Below are positions 52,478 to 61,187 of a DNA stretch of 64,000 nt, in pieces. The first letter of the stretch is position 1; each line of letters starts with the position of its first letter. This DNA is from Streptococcus oriscaviae (GTDB lineage Bacteria; Bacillota; Bacilli; Lactobacillales; Streptococcaceae): contig NZ_CP073084.1 of NCBI RefSeq assembly GCF_018137985.1, positions 930,001 through 994,000 of the forward strand. Direction: 5' to 3'. Below the pieces are notes generated by a model. That model worked only from the letters and a program-made list of their open reading frames with translations. It did not search any database and was not told where the DNA came from. Position numbers and translations under genes: made by a program.

Positions 52478-52786
52478 CTATTCCATAATAGACCTCATCT
52501 TCTTTGTAAATCCAGCGTCCGTTACAGCCAAGACCTTTCTGGCCTTTCCAACTGCGGCGCTTAATTCCAGCGTTGAAAACGCGGTTACAACTTCTACTTG
52601 ATAGGTTTGACTTTTGTCAGTTACTTTTTTGCTTAAATTGGCAGCTGCATCCTCAGCTAAAAAGACCAGACGCGCTTGTCCTTTCTGAATGGCTTCTACA
52701 ACAAGCTCTTCACCTGAAATCAGGCGACCAGCCCGTTGGGCCAAGCCCAGCAACTGCATAATCTTCTGTTTTTTAGTCGAGTCCAA
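52478..52786 (-). CDS. ylxQ: L7Ae-family ribosomal/RNA-binding protein YlxQ (TTG start)
   Basis: RNA-binding protein of 102 residues with the L7Ae/L30e fold: [44 protein letters not shown]. In Gram-positive bacteria this family member binds kink-turn RNA. I chose a TTG start at 52786, which has AGGAG 6 bases upstream and gives the usual length; the longer frame to 52822 has no such site. It overlaps the end of ylxR by 14 bases and precedes infB by 17 bases. Confidence 0.85.
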   Translation of the reverse strand: MDSTKKQKIMQLLGLAQRAGRLISGEELVVEAIQKGQARLVFLAEDAAANLSKKVTDKSQTYQVEVVTAFSTLELSAAVGKARKVLAVTDAGFTKKMRSIME

Positions 52787-53069
52787 GTTCTCTCCTCTTA
52801 ACCTTATGGTCGACATAAGCAATCAATTCGTCATAAAATTCGGGCACCACTTCCATACTGAATGAGCGGTTAAAAACCTGCTTTTTCTTAGCCATGGCTG
52901 CTTCTTCATTGTTGAGTTTGATATAGGCTCCGCGACCATTGGCCTTGCCTGTTGGATCAATGAACACTTGCCCTTCCTTGTTTTTCACAATACGGAGCAG
53001 GTCTCGTTTGTCAATGATTTCTCCAGAAACCACTGACTTGCGTAAAGGTATTTTTCTAGCCTTTGCCAT
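52773..53069 (-). CDS. ylxR: YlxR (DUF448) RNA-binding protein
   Basis: Protein of 98 residues of the YlxR/RnpM family, which binds RNA and in Bacillus modulates RNase P. The signature is RKIPLRKSVVSGEIIDKRDLLRIVKNKEGQVFIDPTGKANGRGAYI (about 5-50) with the conserved GRGAYI. Streptococcal forms often lack the C-x-x-C pair, as this one does. It lies 18 bases after nusA in the canonical operon. Confidence 0.93.
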   Translation of the reverse strand: MAKARKIPLRKSVVSGEIIDKRDLLRIVKNKEGQVFIDPTGKANGRGAYIKLNNEEAAMAKKKQVFNRSFSMEVVPEFYDELIAYVDHKVKRRELGLD

Positions 53070-53087
53070 AATGACCTCCTACCAAGC

Positions 53088-54233
53088 TTACTCTTCTTCG
53101 GTGAGGATTTCTTCTGCTACATCATCCTGTGCAAAGTCAAATTGTTCTTCCATTGCCTCATACTCTGTTGCAGACTTAATATCGATGCGGAAGCCTGTCA
53201 AATGAGCTGCCAAGCGTACGTTTTGTCCACGACGGCCGATAGCAAGAGATAGTTTGTCATCTGGAACAACAACCGTTGCATGCTTGCCATCCTCTGTGTC
53301 GAAGATAACCTGGTCAACTTCTGCCGGTGCAAGAGCATTGTAAATAAATTCCGCTGCATCTGGAACCCACTCAATAACATCGATGTTTTCCTCAGTTGGA
53401 ATCATGCGATCGCTCTTAACATCGTAACGTGCTGGGTGGAACTTACTGGTGATTTTCTTGATATTAGCTCCGCCACGACCGACAATGGTTCCGATAGCAT
53501 CTACGTTTGGATTGTGGCTACGAACCGCAACCTTGGTGCGATCGCCAGCTTCACGAGCCACGCTCATAATCTCAACCGTTCCATCGTACACTTCTGGAAT
53601 TTCTTGCTCCATCAAGCGTTTGATCATCTCTGGATGACTGCGGCTAACAAAGACGTTGACTCCACGGCCGTTGTCTTCTACCTTGTAAACATAAACCTCA
53701 ATGCGATCATGGGACTGGAAAACCTCTCCAGGAATCTGGTCTTGTTTGGACAACTGAGCCTCGATCGTGCCAAGATTCACATAGATAAAGCGATTGTCAA
53801 AGCGCTCAACGGTACCTGACATGATTTCACTTTCGTGCTGCTTGTAGGTATTGTAAGTAATCGCACGCTTTTGTTTGCGCATCTTTTCCATAATGGTCTG
53901 TTTTGCAGACTGGGCTGCTACGCGACCAAACTCAGCAGGTGATTCTGGAAACTTGATGCGGTCACCCAATTCATAGGCAGAAGAGATGGCCAAAGCGTCT
54001 TTCAGACTGATTTCCAAACGGCTATCAAAGACTTCATCAACGACCTCACGCACAGTGAAAACATGGAAGTCTCCTTTTTTCTCATCAAATTCGATGACAA
54101 CAGACTCTGCCTGACCATAGCGACGCTTATAGGCGGAGCGAAGTGACTCTGTTACTGCCTCAATGATGTCTTCTTTGTTGATACCCATGTCTTCCTCTAG
54201 GATGCGGAAGGCTTCTAGCATTTCTTTACTCAT
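53088..54233 (-). CDS. nusA: Transcription termination/antitermination factor NusA
   Basis: RNA polymerase-binding factor of 381 residues. An N-terminal polymerase-binding domain (1-130), an S1 domain (about 135-200, MSGTVERFDNRFIYVNLG), then KH1 and KH2 domains with GTIVGRGGANIKKI (near 250) and LAIGRRGQNVRLAAHLTG (near 328). The short acidic tail, lacking the repeats of the E. coli protein, is normal for Firmicutes. It is second in the operon, after rimP. Confidence 0.97.
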   Translation of the reverse strand: MSKEMLEAFRILEEDMGINKEDIIEAVTESLRSAYKRRYGQAESVVIEFDEKKGDFHVFTVREVVDEVFDSRLEISLKDALAISSAYELGDRIKFPESPAEFGRVAAQSAKQTIMEKMRKQKRAITYNTYKQHESEIMSGTVERFDNRFIYVNLGTIEAQLSKQDQIPGEVFQSHDRIEVYVYKVEDNGRGVNVFVSRSHPEMIKRLMEQEIPEVYDGTVEIMSVAREAGDRTKVAVRSHNPNVDAIGTIVGRGGANIKKITSKFHPARYDVKSDRMIPTEENIDVIEWVPDAAEFIYNALAPAEVDQVIFDTEDGKHATVVVPDDKLSLAIGRRGQNVRLAAHLTGFRIDIKSATEYEAMEEQFDFAQDDVAEEILTEEE

Positions 54234-54268
54234 GATGTTTTCCTTTTTTGAAAAAGGTCCTTTCTTTT

Positions 54269-54739
54269 TTAGATTTTTACAGCCAGACGGGCTTTTGCCA
54301 CCGTCTGATAGGGAATGGTTACTTCTTTCTTACGGGTCTTGTCCAGATATTCCAAAACCAACTCATCATTCTCAAAAGACAGCAAGGTTCCTTCAAAGAC
54401 CTTAACTTTGTCAATGGCCTGATAGAGTTTTACATGGATGTATTGACCAACCGCCTTCTTTACAGCGTCTGCTGTTTTGAGCGGTCGTTCCAATCCTGGA
54501 CTGGTCACCTCAAGCATATATTGATCGGGGAAGGGGTCCGGCTTGATTCCATCCAAGATTGGGCTGATGAGTTCAGACAGGTCAGCCGTGTCCTGTAAGG
54601 TGATTCCTCCTTCCTTATCCACAAAAATGGAGAGTACATAGTCACCGCCCATCTTACCGTACTCTACATCCACCAGCTCAAAGGGAGCCTGAATAGATGG
54701 AGCAATGGCTTCAGTAACCACATCAACGATTGTAGCCAT
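54269..54739 (-). CDS. rimP: Ribosome maturation factor RimP
   Basis: Protein of 156 residues needed for 30S assembly. The ATG at 54739 has AAGGAGGTG just upstream and gives the family start ([16 protein letters not shown]); the frame extends to 54781 but without a site. Recognisable parts: [42 protein letters not shown] and [14 protein letters not shown] (about 82-95). First gene of the operon, 30 bases upstream of nusA, behind a clear promoter. Confidence 0.95.
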   Translation of the reverse strand: MATIVDVVTEAIAPSIQAPFELVDVEYGKMGGDYVLSIFVDKEGGITLQDTADLSELISPILDGIKPDPFPDQYMLEVTSPGLERPLKTADAVKKAVGQYIHVKLYQAIDKVKVFEGTLLSFENDELVLEYLDKTRKKEVTIPYQTVAKARLAVKI

Positions 54740-54808
54740 AGGCACCTCCTTCTTCATACTGAAAGGGTTGACTTGCGCCAACCCCTTTTCTTCCTATTTC
54801 TGTAACCT

Positions 54809-54837
54809 ATTCTAGCACAGGAACGCCCATTTGTAAA
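54809..54837 (-). promoter_or_regulatory. Promoter of the rimP-rbfA operon
   Basis: Minus-strand TTTACA (54832-54837) and TAGAAT (54809-54814) with 17-bp spacing, about 70 bases before rimP. Confidence 0.75.
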
Positions 54838-54848
54838 GGAAAACGACG

Positions 54849-54874
54849 CAAAAAGCCCGCTGTAAGCGGTTTTT
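54849..54874 (-). terminator. Terminator after ccrZ-trmB
   Basis: Minus-strand ACCGCT-TAC-AGCGGGC hairpin with A-rich and TTTTTG flanks, immediately upstream of the rimP promoter. The 100 bases up to the trmB stop codon show nothing else. Confidence 0.8.
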
Positions 54875-54951
54875 ATGCAAAAAGGAGCTACATGCCAATA
54901 GAATAACTAAAAAAGAGATAGTCTTACACTACCTCGTTTCAGTTTTGATAC

Positions 54952-55590
54952 TTATTGAAACTGAGCCTCAACCCGATAGATAACCTGACCCTTGCTAGAA
55001 AACTTCTCCTCATACTCGGTCATGATATTGCCTTCAAAGTCGCTAGCATGCAAATCCAACCAGACCTGCTTCAGAATCATCCCATACTGGGAAAAACTGG
55101 CCAGACTGTATTCAAAGAGCCCACGATTATCCGTCTTAAAGTGAATTTCACCTTTTTCTGGCAAAATCTCCTTGTAGGTATCCAAGAAGGTCTTGTAAGT
55201 CAGCCGACGTTTCTCATGGCGCTTCTTGGGCCATGGATCTGAAAAATTCAAATACAGACGATCAATCTCAGCCTCTGAGAAATAATTGCTCAGACTAGAA
55301 CCATCAACCTGAAGCAGTTTGATATTAGGCAAGCCCGCCTCAAGCACTCGGTCCAAAGCATAGCTTAAAACTGTCATCTGAATATCGATGCCGATGTAGT
55401 TAACTTCCGGATGCTGGGCAGCCATCCCTGTGATAAAGCGCCCCTTACCCGATCCAACTTCGACATGGATGGGATGATCATTCCCAAAAATTTGCGACCA
55501 TTTCCCCTTGCACTCCTCCAGATTAGAGATGACATACTGAGGATTATTGGCTAGGAGTTCGCTGGCTCCCTTACGATTTCTAACTCTCAT
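54952..55590 (-). CDS. trmB: tRNA (guanine-N7-)-methyltransferase
   Basis: SAM-dependent enzyme of 212 residues that methylates G46 of tRNAs. The SAM-binding motif is [11 protein letters not shown] (about 41-51), then NYIGIDIQ, and the family motif [16 protein letters not shown] (about 115-130). Its ATG overlaps the end of ccrZ by four bases, so the two are coupled, as in other streptococci. Confidence 0.96.
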   Translation of the reverse strand: MRVRNRKGASELLANNPQYVISNLEECKGKWSQIFGNDHPIHVEVGSGKGRFITGMAAQHPEVNYIGIDIQMTVLSYALDRVLEAGLPNIKLLQVDGSSLSNYFSEAEIDRLYLNFSDPWPKKRHEKRRLTYKTFLDTYKEILPEKGEIHFKTDNRGLFEYSLASFSQYGMILKQVWLDLHASDFEGNIMTEYEEKFSSKGQVIYRVEAQFQ

Positions 55591-56381
55591 ACTTCCTTGT
55601 AAAAACTCTGACGAAACTGACGCAGAGCATAAATTTCTTTATTGGCTGCTTCCACATCGTAGCTTTCAATGTGCTTGGTAATTTGGTTCAAGTAGCCAAG
55701 TTGACCATACCAGTAAATCTTGTTGAGGACGGTACGGTTGTACTTGTAGCCATATTCCTTGAGCCAATCCTCCCACATCGGACGTGGAATATAATGGGTC
55801 AAAAGGTAGGCCACATCCATCATTCGATCAGTCAAACAAGCTGTTTCCCAGTCTGTCAGATAGACCAAACCACTAGTTGTTTCCACCCAGTTCTTATGAT
55901 GCAGATCCCCATGAACAAAGGTCGCCACTTCCTGACGAAAAGATGGCAGATTGGACAACAAATCCTGACAAACAGACTGCAAATAGCCATTTTGCCCCAA
56001 ACGAGTCGGAGCCTCTTTTTGCCAACGATACACCAAATCCTGCGGCTCAAGATAAGTGTAGTTCAATTGCAAGGCCTGATTAAGCAAGATGCGTGAAAAA
56101 TGCATCCGCATCAAAATCTGACGCACCTGCTTACTCGACATATCTTGCCGCGTCAAGGTGCGACCATTCAACCACTCTTGCTCGATGCGTTGACCCACAC
56201 CCACTTCATTGTTATTTGCTAAAACAGGCGGAGTAATCTGCTCTCTTGCCAAGGCAGGCACAATAGGAGGCATTTCGTACTTGACAAAAACAGGCGTTCC
56301 GTCTGACCGTAGGCCCTTAAATGCTTTACCGCTATTTCCTGCAATTGATTGCAACTGCAAGTTACTCGTATCAAACTGCAT
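55587..56381 (-). CDS. ccrZ: Cell-cycle regulator CcrZ, phosphotransferase family
   Basis: Protein of 264 residues with the aminoglycoside/choline kinase fold. The catalytic loop is [13 protein letters not shown] (about 153-165) and the metal-binding DWETACLTD follows (about 176). In the pneumococcus the homologue next to trmB localises to the division site and helps time DNA replication, acting as a ribose-type kinase. The gene order ccrZ-trmB is the same here, which supports the name. Confidence 0.9.
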   Translation of the reverse strand: MQFDTSNLQLQSIAGNSGKAFKGLRSDGTPVFVKYEMPPIVPALAREQITPPVLANNNEVGVGQRIEQEWLNGRTLTRQDMSSKQVRQILMRMHFSRILLNQALQLNYTYLEPQDLVYRWQKEAPTRLGQNGYLQSVCQDLLSNLPSFRQEVATFVHGDLHHKNWVETTSGLVYLTDWETACLTDRMMDVAYLLTHYIPRPMWEDWLKEYGYKYNRTVLNKIYWYGQLGYLNQITKHIESYDVEAANKEIYALRQFRQSFYKEV

Positions 56382-56430
56382 GCCATTCCTCCTTTAAAAA
56401 TTCCTTCTTATTTTACTAATTTTCATGCCA

Positions 56431-57477
56431 TTAGTCAATCAATTTCTTTGATTTTATATCCAAGTAAAATTGATTGAGCAAGAACCCAAAACCAACTAGG
56501 GCTAATAGGCTCATTTTTTCCTCTAGAACCAAGAAACCAACCACAAGTTCTAAGGCAAGGAGTCCATAGAGCAGCCCCCTCAGAACCCGTTTAAAGCCCT
56601 GCAATTTTTGAGCTGAAGACAAAGGATAAAGCCCTGCCAAATACTGATAATTATACACTCGAAAAAGGGTTAAGAGCTGAAAGAGCAGAAGGTAGTGAAA
56701 AAGAAGGGACAGGCCAACTGCCAACCAGCTCCTTTCGACAAGGAGCATACTTACAAGACTAAGACAGAGCAAGCGCAGGGTCAAAGCAAAAAAATCTCCC
56801 GACCGCACAAAAGCTCGCACATAGAGGTAATCCCAAGTGGTCGCAGGACTCTTTTTGACCAGATTAAGCAGACCATTTAGATAAGGTCTTGGCTTGATAC
56901 CGCTCGTAATTCCCTTGACCTTGGTAAAGAGAGAGAAGAATTGTAGGATGGACTGCTGCCTGCGACTCTCTGCCGCAATAGCCTTATCCCAATCCAACTT
57001 CCCATCCCGCAGATAAGTTGTCACTTGCTGCTGAAAAACGAACCACTTGCCAACCAGCAACACCAGATTAAGGCCTATGAATCCCCACAAGGGCAGACCC
57101 AACCTCAAATAAAGAGGAAGCAGAATCAGCTGACCCGCCAGTTGAAAGCCACCCCAGATAAGAAAGGAGCGCAAAGAAGCCGCTTTTAACCAAGCTAACA
57201 CCACGCCTTCTTGAGCCAACAAAAACACTTGGTCAGCAGGCTCCAAATAGGTCGCAATTCTTCCTGTGAAAAAAAGCAGACTAGTAGCTACCAGAAGCAA
57301 GAGGTAAACTGCCCAAGGCTGGGCAGGAAAATGTTGCAGGAGCTGCTGATATTGCAAGGATACAAACCCCAACAGGACCAACAAAACCAAGACAAAGTGA
57401 TCGTTTAACACATAGCGGAGATAACGCAGACACGACCCTAAAAAGACCTGCCGTCGTTCCTGAAAGATTTGCTTCAT
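56431..57477 (-). CDS. ecsB: ABC transporter permease EcsB
   Basis: Membrane protein of 348 residues with about eight helices grouped at 20-75, 95-160 and 235-340, and the family opening IFQERRQVFLGSCLRYLRYVLNDHFVL. Its ATG overlaps the ecsA end by four bases. EcsAB exporters influence secretion, competence and protease function in Gram-positive bacteria, and have been linked to export of processed peptides; the substrate in this organism is not shown. Confidence 0.92.
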   Translation of the reverse strand: MKQIFQERRQVFLGSCLRYLRYVLNDHFVLVLLVLLGFVSLQYQQLLQHFPAQPWAVYLLLLVATSLLFFTGRIATYLEPADQVFLLAQEGVVLAWLKAASLRSFLIWGGFQLAGQLILLPLYLRLGLPLWGFIGLNLVLLVGKWFVFQQQVTTYLRDGKLDWDKAIAAESRRQQSILQFFSLFTKVKGITSGIKPRPYLNGLLNLVKKSPATTWDYLYVRAFVRSGDFFALTLRLLCLSLVSMLLVERSWLAVGLSLLFHYLLLFQLLTLFRVYNYQYLAGLYPLSSAQKLQGFKRVLRGLLYGLLALELVVGFLVLEEKMSLLALVGFGFLLNQFYLDIKSKKLID

Positions 57478-58208
57478 GCCCGTTCTCCTTCTTTGGTCAA
57501 GGCTAAATAAATGTCATTAAGACTAGCCCCTTCTTGACCGAAGGCCTGCTGCAAACTAGCCAAATCTCCCTCTGCCCGCACCTGTCCCTGATGCAAAATG
57601 ACAAAGCGATCACACATTTTTTCAGCCGAATCAAGCACATGGGTGGACATAAGAATAGAGGTTCCACGCGCCTTTTCTTCCTCCAAAAGAGCAATCAAAT
57701 CTGCAATCGCTACGGGATCCAGCCCCAAAAAAGGCTCATCCACAATCAAAAGACTAGGCTCTACCATAAAAGCGCAGATAATCATGACCTTCTGCTTCAT
57801 TCCCTTAGAAAAATGAACCGGGTACCAGTCTAATTTTTCCTTGAGTCGAAACAGACCAAGAAGACGTTCTGCACGCTCAAAGGCCCGCTCCCAGTCCAGC
57901 TCATAGGCCATAGCCACCACTTCCAAATGCTCCTTGAGAGTCAATTCTTCATACAAACTAGGAGTTTCAGGGATAAAACCGATCTTTCGTCGGTATCCCT
58001 CCCTATCCTGAGTCAAGGTCTTCCCGTCAATGCTAATTTCTCCCTGATAGGGGGTCAAAAGACCAATAATTTCCTTGATAGTCGTTGATTTTCCTGCACC
58101 ATTCAGACCGATCAGACCGACCAATTCTCCGTCAGCCACCTCAAAAGAAACACCTTTTAGGACAGGGATATTCGCATAGCCCCCTGTCAGTTTTTTTATT
58201 TCTAGCAT
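57474..58208 (-). CDS. ecsA: ABC transporter ATP-binding protein EcsA
   Basis: Cytoplasmic ATPase of 244 residues: Walker A GLNGAGKSTTIKEI (near 38), signature HFSKGMKQKVMI (in place of LSGGQ, normal for EcsA), Walker B LLIVDEPFLGLD. The ATG at 58208 gives the family N-terminus MLEIKKLTGGY; the in-frame ATG at 58238 is too far upstream. It pairs with EcsB. The 60-base gap to the divergent hit gene must carry both promoters. Confidence 0.94.
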   Translation of the reverse strand: MLEIKKLTGGYANIPVLKGVSFEVADGELVGLIGLNGAGKSTTIKEIIGLLTPYQGEISIDGKTLTQDREGYRRKIGFIPETPSLYEELTLKEHLEVVAMAYELDWERAFERAERLLGLFRLKEKLDWYPVHFSKGMKQKVMIICAFMVEPSLLIVDEPFLGLDPVAIADLIALLEEEKARGTSILMSTHVLDSAEKMCDRFVILHQGQVRAEGDLASLQQAFGQEGASLNDIYLALTKEGERA

Positions 58209-58270
58209 ACATTTCTTCCCGTAATTTGATATAATCATTATATCAGAATTTCAAGAAAGAGGTTGAGTTT
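58209..58270. promoter_or_regulatory. Divergent promoter region ecsA / hit
   Basis: Only 62 bases separate the two start codons. They contain a palindrome GATATAATCATTATATC whose halves provide -10-like TATAAT in both orientations, and TTGAAA on the minus strand as a possible -35. The promoters probably overlap; exact positions are uncertain. Confidence 0.45.
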
Positions 58271-58684
58271 ATGTCAGATTGTATCTTTTGTAAGATTATC
58301 GCTGGAGAAATTCCAGCTTCCAAGGTTTATGAGGACGAACAAGTCCTAGCCTTCTTAGATATTACCCAGGTAACGAAGGGGCACACCTTGGTCGTTCCAA
58401 AAAATCACTACCGCAACCTCCTCGAAATGGATGGCTCTGCAGCTGCGACCCTCTTTGAGACAGTTCCTAAAATCGCCCGCCAACTCAAGGACAAACTGGC
58501 CGCCAAGGGTCTAAACATCATCGCAAATAATGAACCCGTAGCTGGCCAAACTGTCTTCCACACCCATGTCCATCTTCTCCCACGCTTTGACGATACTGAC
58601 GGTTTGACCCTCGGTTTTACAACCAATCAACCGGACTTCCCTGCTTTGGCTCAACTGGCACAAGACCTCTATCTAGGAGAATAA
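58271..58684 (+). CDS. hit: HIT-family nucleotide-binding protein
   Basis: Protein of 137 residues of the histidine triad superfamily (Hint-like purine nucleoside phosphoramidase). An N-terminal zinc-type CIFCKIIAGEIPASKVYED (about 4-22) is followed by the triad FHTHVHLLPRF (about 97-107) with the catalytic middle His. An AAAGAGG site precedes the start. It is followed 1 base later by a small coiled-coil gene, an order seen in other streptococci. Confidence 0.95.
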   Translation: MSDCIFCKIIAGEIPASKVYEDEQVLAFLDITQVTKGHTLVVPKNHYRNLLEMDGSAAATLFETVPKIARQLKDKLAAKGLNIIANNEPVAGQTVFHTHVHLLPRFDDTDGLTLGFTTNQPDFPALAQLAQDLYLGE

Positions 58685-58685
58685 T

Positions 58686-58991
58686 ATGAAACTCAGTAAC
58701 CTTATCGCAGCAGGTACTGCTGCTACCTTGGCCTATCTAGCTGTCAAGAACCGAGATAAAATCGCTCAGTCCATCGAAGACAATCTGGAACAGGTCCAAG
58801 GGATTCAAGCAAACCTCAGCAACATCCAAGACCAACTGGCTATCATCCAAAGCTACAAAGAGCCTCTGCAAGAAATGGCTACCGATTTCCAATACAAACT
58901 GCGCGTCTACCAGCAAAGCATCGCTGGAAATTTAGCCCAAATCCAGGCCATTCAGGAAAAATATCAAGAAGAAACCTCGTCTAATCCCTAG
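58686..58991 (+). CDS. Small coiled-coil protein with N-terminal hydrophobic segment
   Basis: Protein of 101 residues: a short apolar stretch (LIAAGTAATLAYLAV, about 5-19) and then an uninterrupted helical, glutamine-rich coiled coil (about 25-95) with heptad-like LSNIQDQLAIIQ. Similar to YtxH-like stress or membrane-associated proteins, but I cannot name the family. It starts 1 base after hit and ends in a terminator, so the two form an operon. Confidence 0.8.
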   Translation: MKLSNLIAAGTAATLAYLAVKNRDKIAQSIEDNLEQVQGIQANLSNIQDQLAIIQSYKEPLQEMATDFQYKLRVYQQSIAGNLAQIQAIQEKYQEETSSNP

Positions 58992-59007
58992 ACGAGGCTT
59001 TGTTTTA
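58975..59007 (+). terminator. Terminator after the hit operon
   Basis: CCTCGTC (58975-58981) pairs with GACGAGG (58991-58997), followed by CTTTGTTTT. It includes the end of the coiled-coil gene and touches the convergent LCP gene. Confidence 0.85.
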
Positions 59008-60147
59008 TTGTCCGCTATAATCTTCTGTATAGACAGGTTCGTAGACTTCTGCTTCTGTATTGACAGGAGCCAGTTGACTTCTTGATTCCTTAAGGTAGCC
59101 AGTATAAGCGTCTAACACCGTAACAAGACTTTCATAGCCAAGAAGAAGTTCCAAGACCTCTGCATTGGTGGTTAGCTCTGTATAGGCTGGTTGGCCTAGA
59201 GAGGTCTGCAACACATTCTGCATTTCAAGCAGGTGCTCGCTTCCTGGAATTTGGTAAGAGATACCGTTGACCATCTGGTCTTCCCCTTCTAACTGATAGG
59301 AAGACAAACTAGCCAACGAGTCCTTATAGCCTAAAAGACTCGGCATGGTTTTAGTCGAAATCACAACATCTGTCCGCATATTGTTAGAGATGGCATCTAA
59401 GATTTTCTTGTACTGAGTGAACCCATCCAATTGCAGAAGTTTTTTGACAATGGCAGTAATCACTTCGCGCTGGCGTTTTTGACGGCCGATGTCTCCTTCA
59501 GGATCATCATAGCGCATACGGGCATAGACCAGAGCCTGATCGCCATTTACCAATTGTTTTCCTGTTGGAACAACTGCTGTATAAGCAGGCTCTTGCTCCT
59601 CAATCGAAATAGGGAAGCCAAGCGTATTATTGACCGTTATGCCCCCGATAGCATCGACCAGCTCAACCAAGCCATCCATGTTGATTTCTACATAGTGGTT
59701 GATATTGATATTCATCAATTTTTCAATAGTGGCAACGGCCATGGGTGCCTGACCATAACTGTATGAGTGATTGAGTTTTTCAACCGTACCAGATGACTCA
59801 CCATTTGCCTCGGCAATCTCTACCATGATGTCGCGGGTCAAACTCATCATGGTCGTCTTCTTGGTCTTAGGATTGACAGTTACTAGTATCATGGTGTCAC
59901 TTCGTCCACCTTCCCAATCCAAGCCACGCGTCGCCTGATCCGTATCCACCCCCATAAGAAGGATGGTCAAGGGTTCTGTCGCAGCAATCACGTCACTCTC
60001 TTCCTCTGAACCACCTAAGGACTTATAGGTCTTAGCAATCGCCTCATCTGAATAATTGAGCAAGGTTGTTGCATACAGAGCTCCTGCTCCCACCGTCAAA
60101 AAGACAAGCGACAAGAGCATAATGATAATTTTTGTTCCTATTTTCAT
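59005..60147 (-). CDS. LytR-CpsA-Psr (LCP) family cell-wall glycopolymer ligase
   Basis: Membrane-anchored protein of 380 residues with one N-terminal helix (IIIMLLSLVFLTVGAGALYAT, about 7-27). The LCP domain follows (about 60-235): LLMGVDTDQ, GGRSDTMILVTVNP, MSLTRDIMVEI and VYARMRYDDPEGDIGRQKRQREV, with the conserved Asp and Arg residues that bind polyprenyl phosphate. These enzymes attach capsule or teichoic acid polymers to peptidoglycan. It is similar to BrpA/LytR. It overlaps the GNAT gene by four bases, in a tsaE-GNAT-LCP operon. Confidence 0.93.
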   Translation of the reverse strand: MKIGTKIIIMLLSLVFLTVGAGALYATTLLNYSDEAIAKTYKSLGGSEEESDVIAATEPLTILLMGVDTDQATRGLDWEGGRSDTMILVTVNPKTKKTTMMSLTRDIMVEIAEANGESSGTVEKLNHSYSYGQAPMAVATIEKLMNININHYVEINMDGLVELVDAIGGITVNNTLGFPISIEEQEPAYTAVVPTGKQLVNGDQALVYARMRYDDPEGDIGRQKRQREVITAIVKKLLQLDGFTQYKKILDAISNNMRTDVVISTKTMPSLLGYKDSLASLSSYQLEGEDQMVNGISYQIPGSEHLLEMQNVLQTSLGQPAYTELTTNAEVLELLLGYESLVTVLDAYTGYLKESRSQLAPVNTEAEVYEPVYTEDYSGQ

Positions 60148-60671
60148 TTGTCACCTATTAGTTTTCCCATATAGTACAAATCCAGCCATTCTCCGGCATC
60201 TGTTCTAGCACCACGCTTTTGTATCCCCTCAATCTCAAAACCGACCTTTTGATAAAGCTGAACAGCTCGCTCATTGCGGATTTGAACGGTTAATTCCAAA
60301 CGCCCCAGAACCTGTCCTTCCTCAGCCCAGGCAAGGACTTCTTCCAGCAAGATGCTGCCAAGTCCGTGGCCCCAATAATCTTTTCGGACGGCTAAAAAGA
60401 TACCGCCAATATGATTGATTCGAGAGGGGGAGGCTGTCTTGACATTGATTGCTCCGATGACCTCCTCACCACACTTAGCCAACAAACAAAGTTGACGAGG
60501 ATTTGACAGATTGGCTTCAAAGATGACTTCCATCTCCTGACGACTCAAGCGAAAACCTGTATCGTCCATCACCAAAAAGTCTGTTTCAGTCGCAACCTGA
60601 TTCATAAAAGTGATAAAAGCTGGTGCATCTGTGGCTTCCGCTTCTGTAAAAAAGATTTCCTTTTTAATCAT
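60144..60671 (-). CDS. GNAT-family N-acetyltransferase
   Basis: Protein of 175 residues from ATG 60671, which overlaps the tsaE stop region by 8 bases; the longer frame to 60740 lies inside tsaE. The acetyl-CoA-binding loop is VRKDYWGHGLGSILLEEVLAWAEE (about 100-123) with the Q/RxxGxG/A-type turn. The C-terminus LYQKVGFEIEGIQKRGARTDAGEWLDLYYMG is typical of the RimL/SpeG-like group. The substrate is not predictable. The tsaE-GNAT-LCP order is common in streptococci. Confidence 0.9.
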   Translation of the reverse strand: MIKKEIFFTEAEATDAPAFITFMNQVATETDFLVMDDTGFRLSRQEMEVIFEANLSNPRQLCLLAKCGEEVIGAINVKTASPSRINHIGGIFLAVRKDYWGHGLGSILLEEVLAWAEEGQVLGRLELTVQIRNERAVQLYQKVGFEIEGIQKRGARTDAGEWLDLYYMGKLIGDK

Positions 60672-61104
60672 AGCCAAGTTCCTCCAGAAGTTGCTGGCTA
60701 CGATCACCATGAGCTGTAAACGTAAGCTCTCTTCCCTCACCAGCCTTGGCTAGGCTAATGGTTAAATAGTCACTCAGAAGACCAGAACCCAAGAGTTCTC
60801 CCCACTCGATGACGGTCACGCCATCTCCGTAGAGAAAGTCATCCAAGTCAATCGAGTCAGGATCATCCCCAATGCGGTAAACATCCAAATGATAGAGTGG
60901 CAGGTTCCCCTCATACTCCCGCACGATAGTATAGGTCGGGCTTTTAATCATCTGAGAAATTCCAAGCCCTTTAGCTAAGCCCTTGGTCAACGTCGTCTTT
61001 CCAGTCCCCAAATCTCCCGATAAAACCAGAACATCTCCAGCTTGAAGCTGACTCCCAATTGCCTGTCCAAGAGCAATCAATTCACTTTCATTTTGACTGT
61101 ACAT
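60664..61104 (-). CDS. tsaE: tRNA threonylcarbamoyladenosine biosynthesis ATPase TsaE
   Basis: P-loop protein of 146 residues needed for the t6A modification of ANN-decoding tRNAs together with TsaB and TsaD. Walker A is LSGDLGTGKTTLTKGLA (about 33-49); SPTYTIVREYEG and LYHLDVYRI follow, and VIEWGELL is the Walker B-like segment (about 102). Length is typical. First gene of its operon. Confidence 0.95.
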   Translation of the reverse strand: MYSQNESELIALGQAIGSQLQAGDVLVLSGDLGTGKTTLTKGLAKGLGISQMIKSPTYTIVREYEGNLPLYHLDVYRIGDDPDSIDLDDFLYGDGVTVIEWGELLGSGLLSDYLTISLAKAGEGRELTFTAHGDRSQQLLEELGYD

Positions 61105-61111
61105 ACCCTAC

Positions 61112-61140
61112 ATTATATCACAGTAGCAGGCTTTTGTCAT
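61112..61140 (-). promoter_or_regulatory. tsaE operon promoter
   Basis: Minus-strand ATGACA (61135-61140) and perfect TATAAT (61112-61117), 17-bp spacer, with TGA before the -10. It is only 8 bases from the tsaE start codon, so the leader is very short unless a later start is used. Confidence 0.65.
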
Positions 61141-61154
61141 ACTTTGGCCCATAA

Positions 61155-61181
61155 CAAAAAACTGGGAAAAGCCCAGTTTTC
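61155..61181 (-). terminator. Terminator after the purine permease gene
   Basis: Minus-strand AAACTGGG / CCCAGTTT hairpin followed by TTTTG, 7 bases after the permease stop. Confidence 0.88.
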
Positions 61182-61187
61182 AGTTGA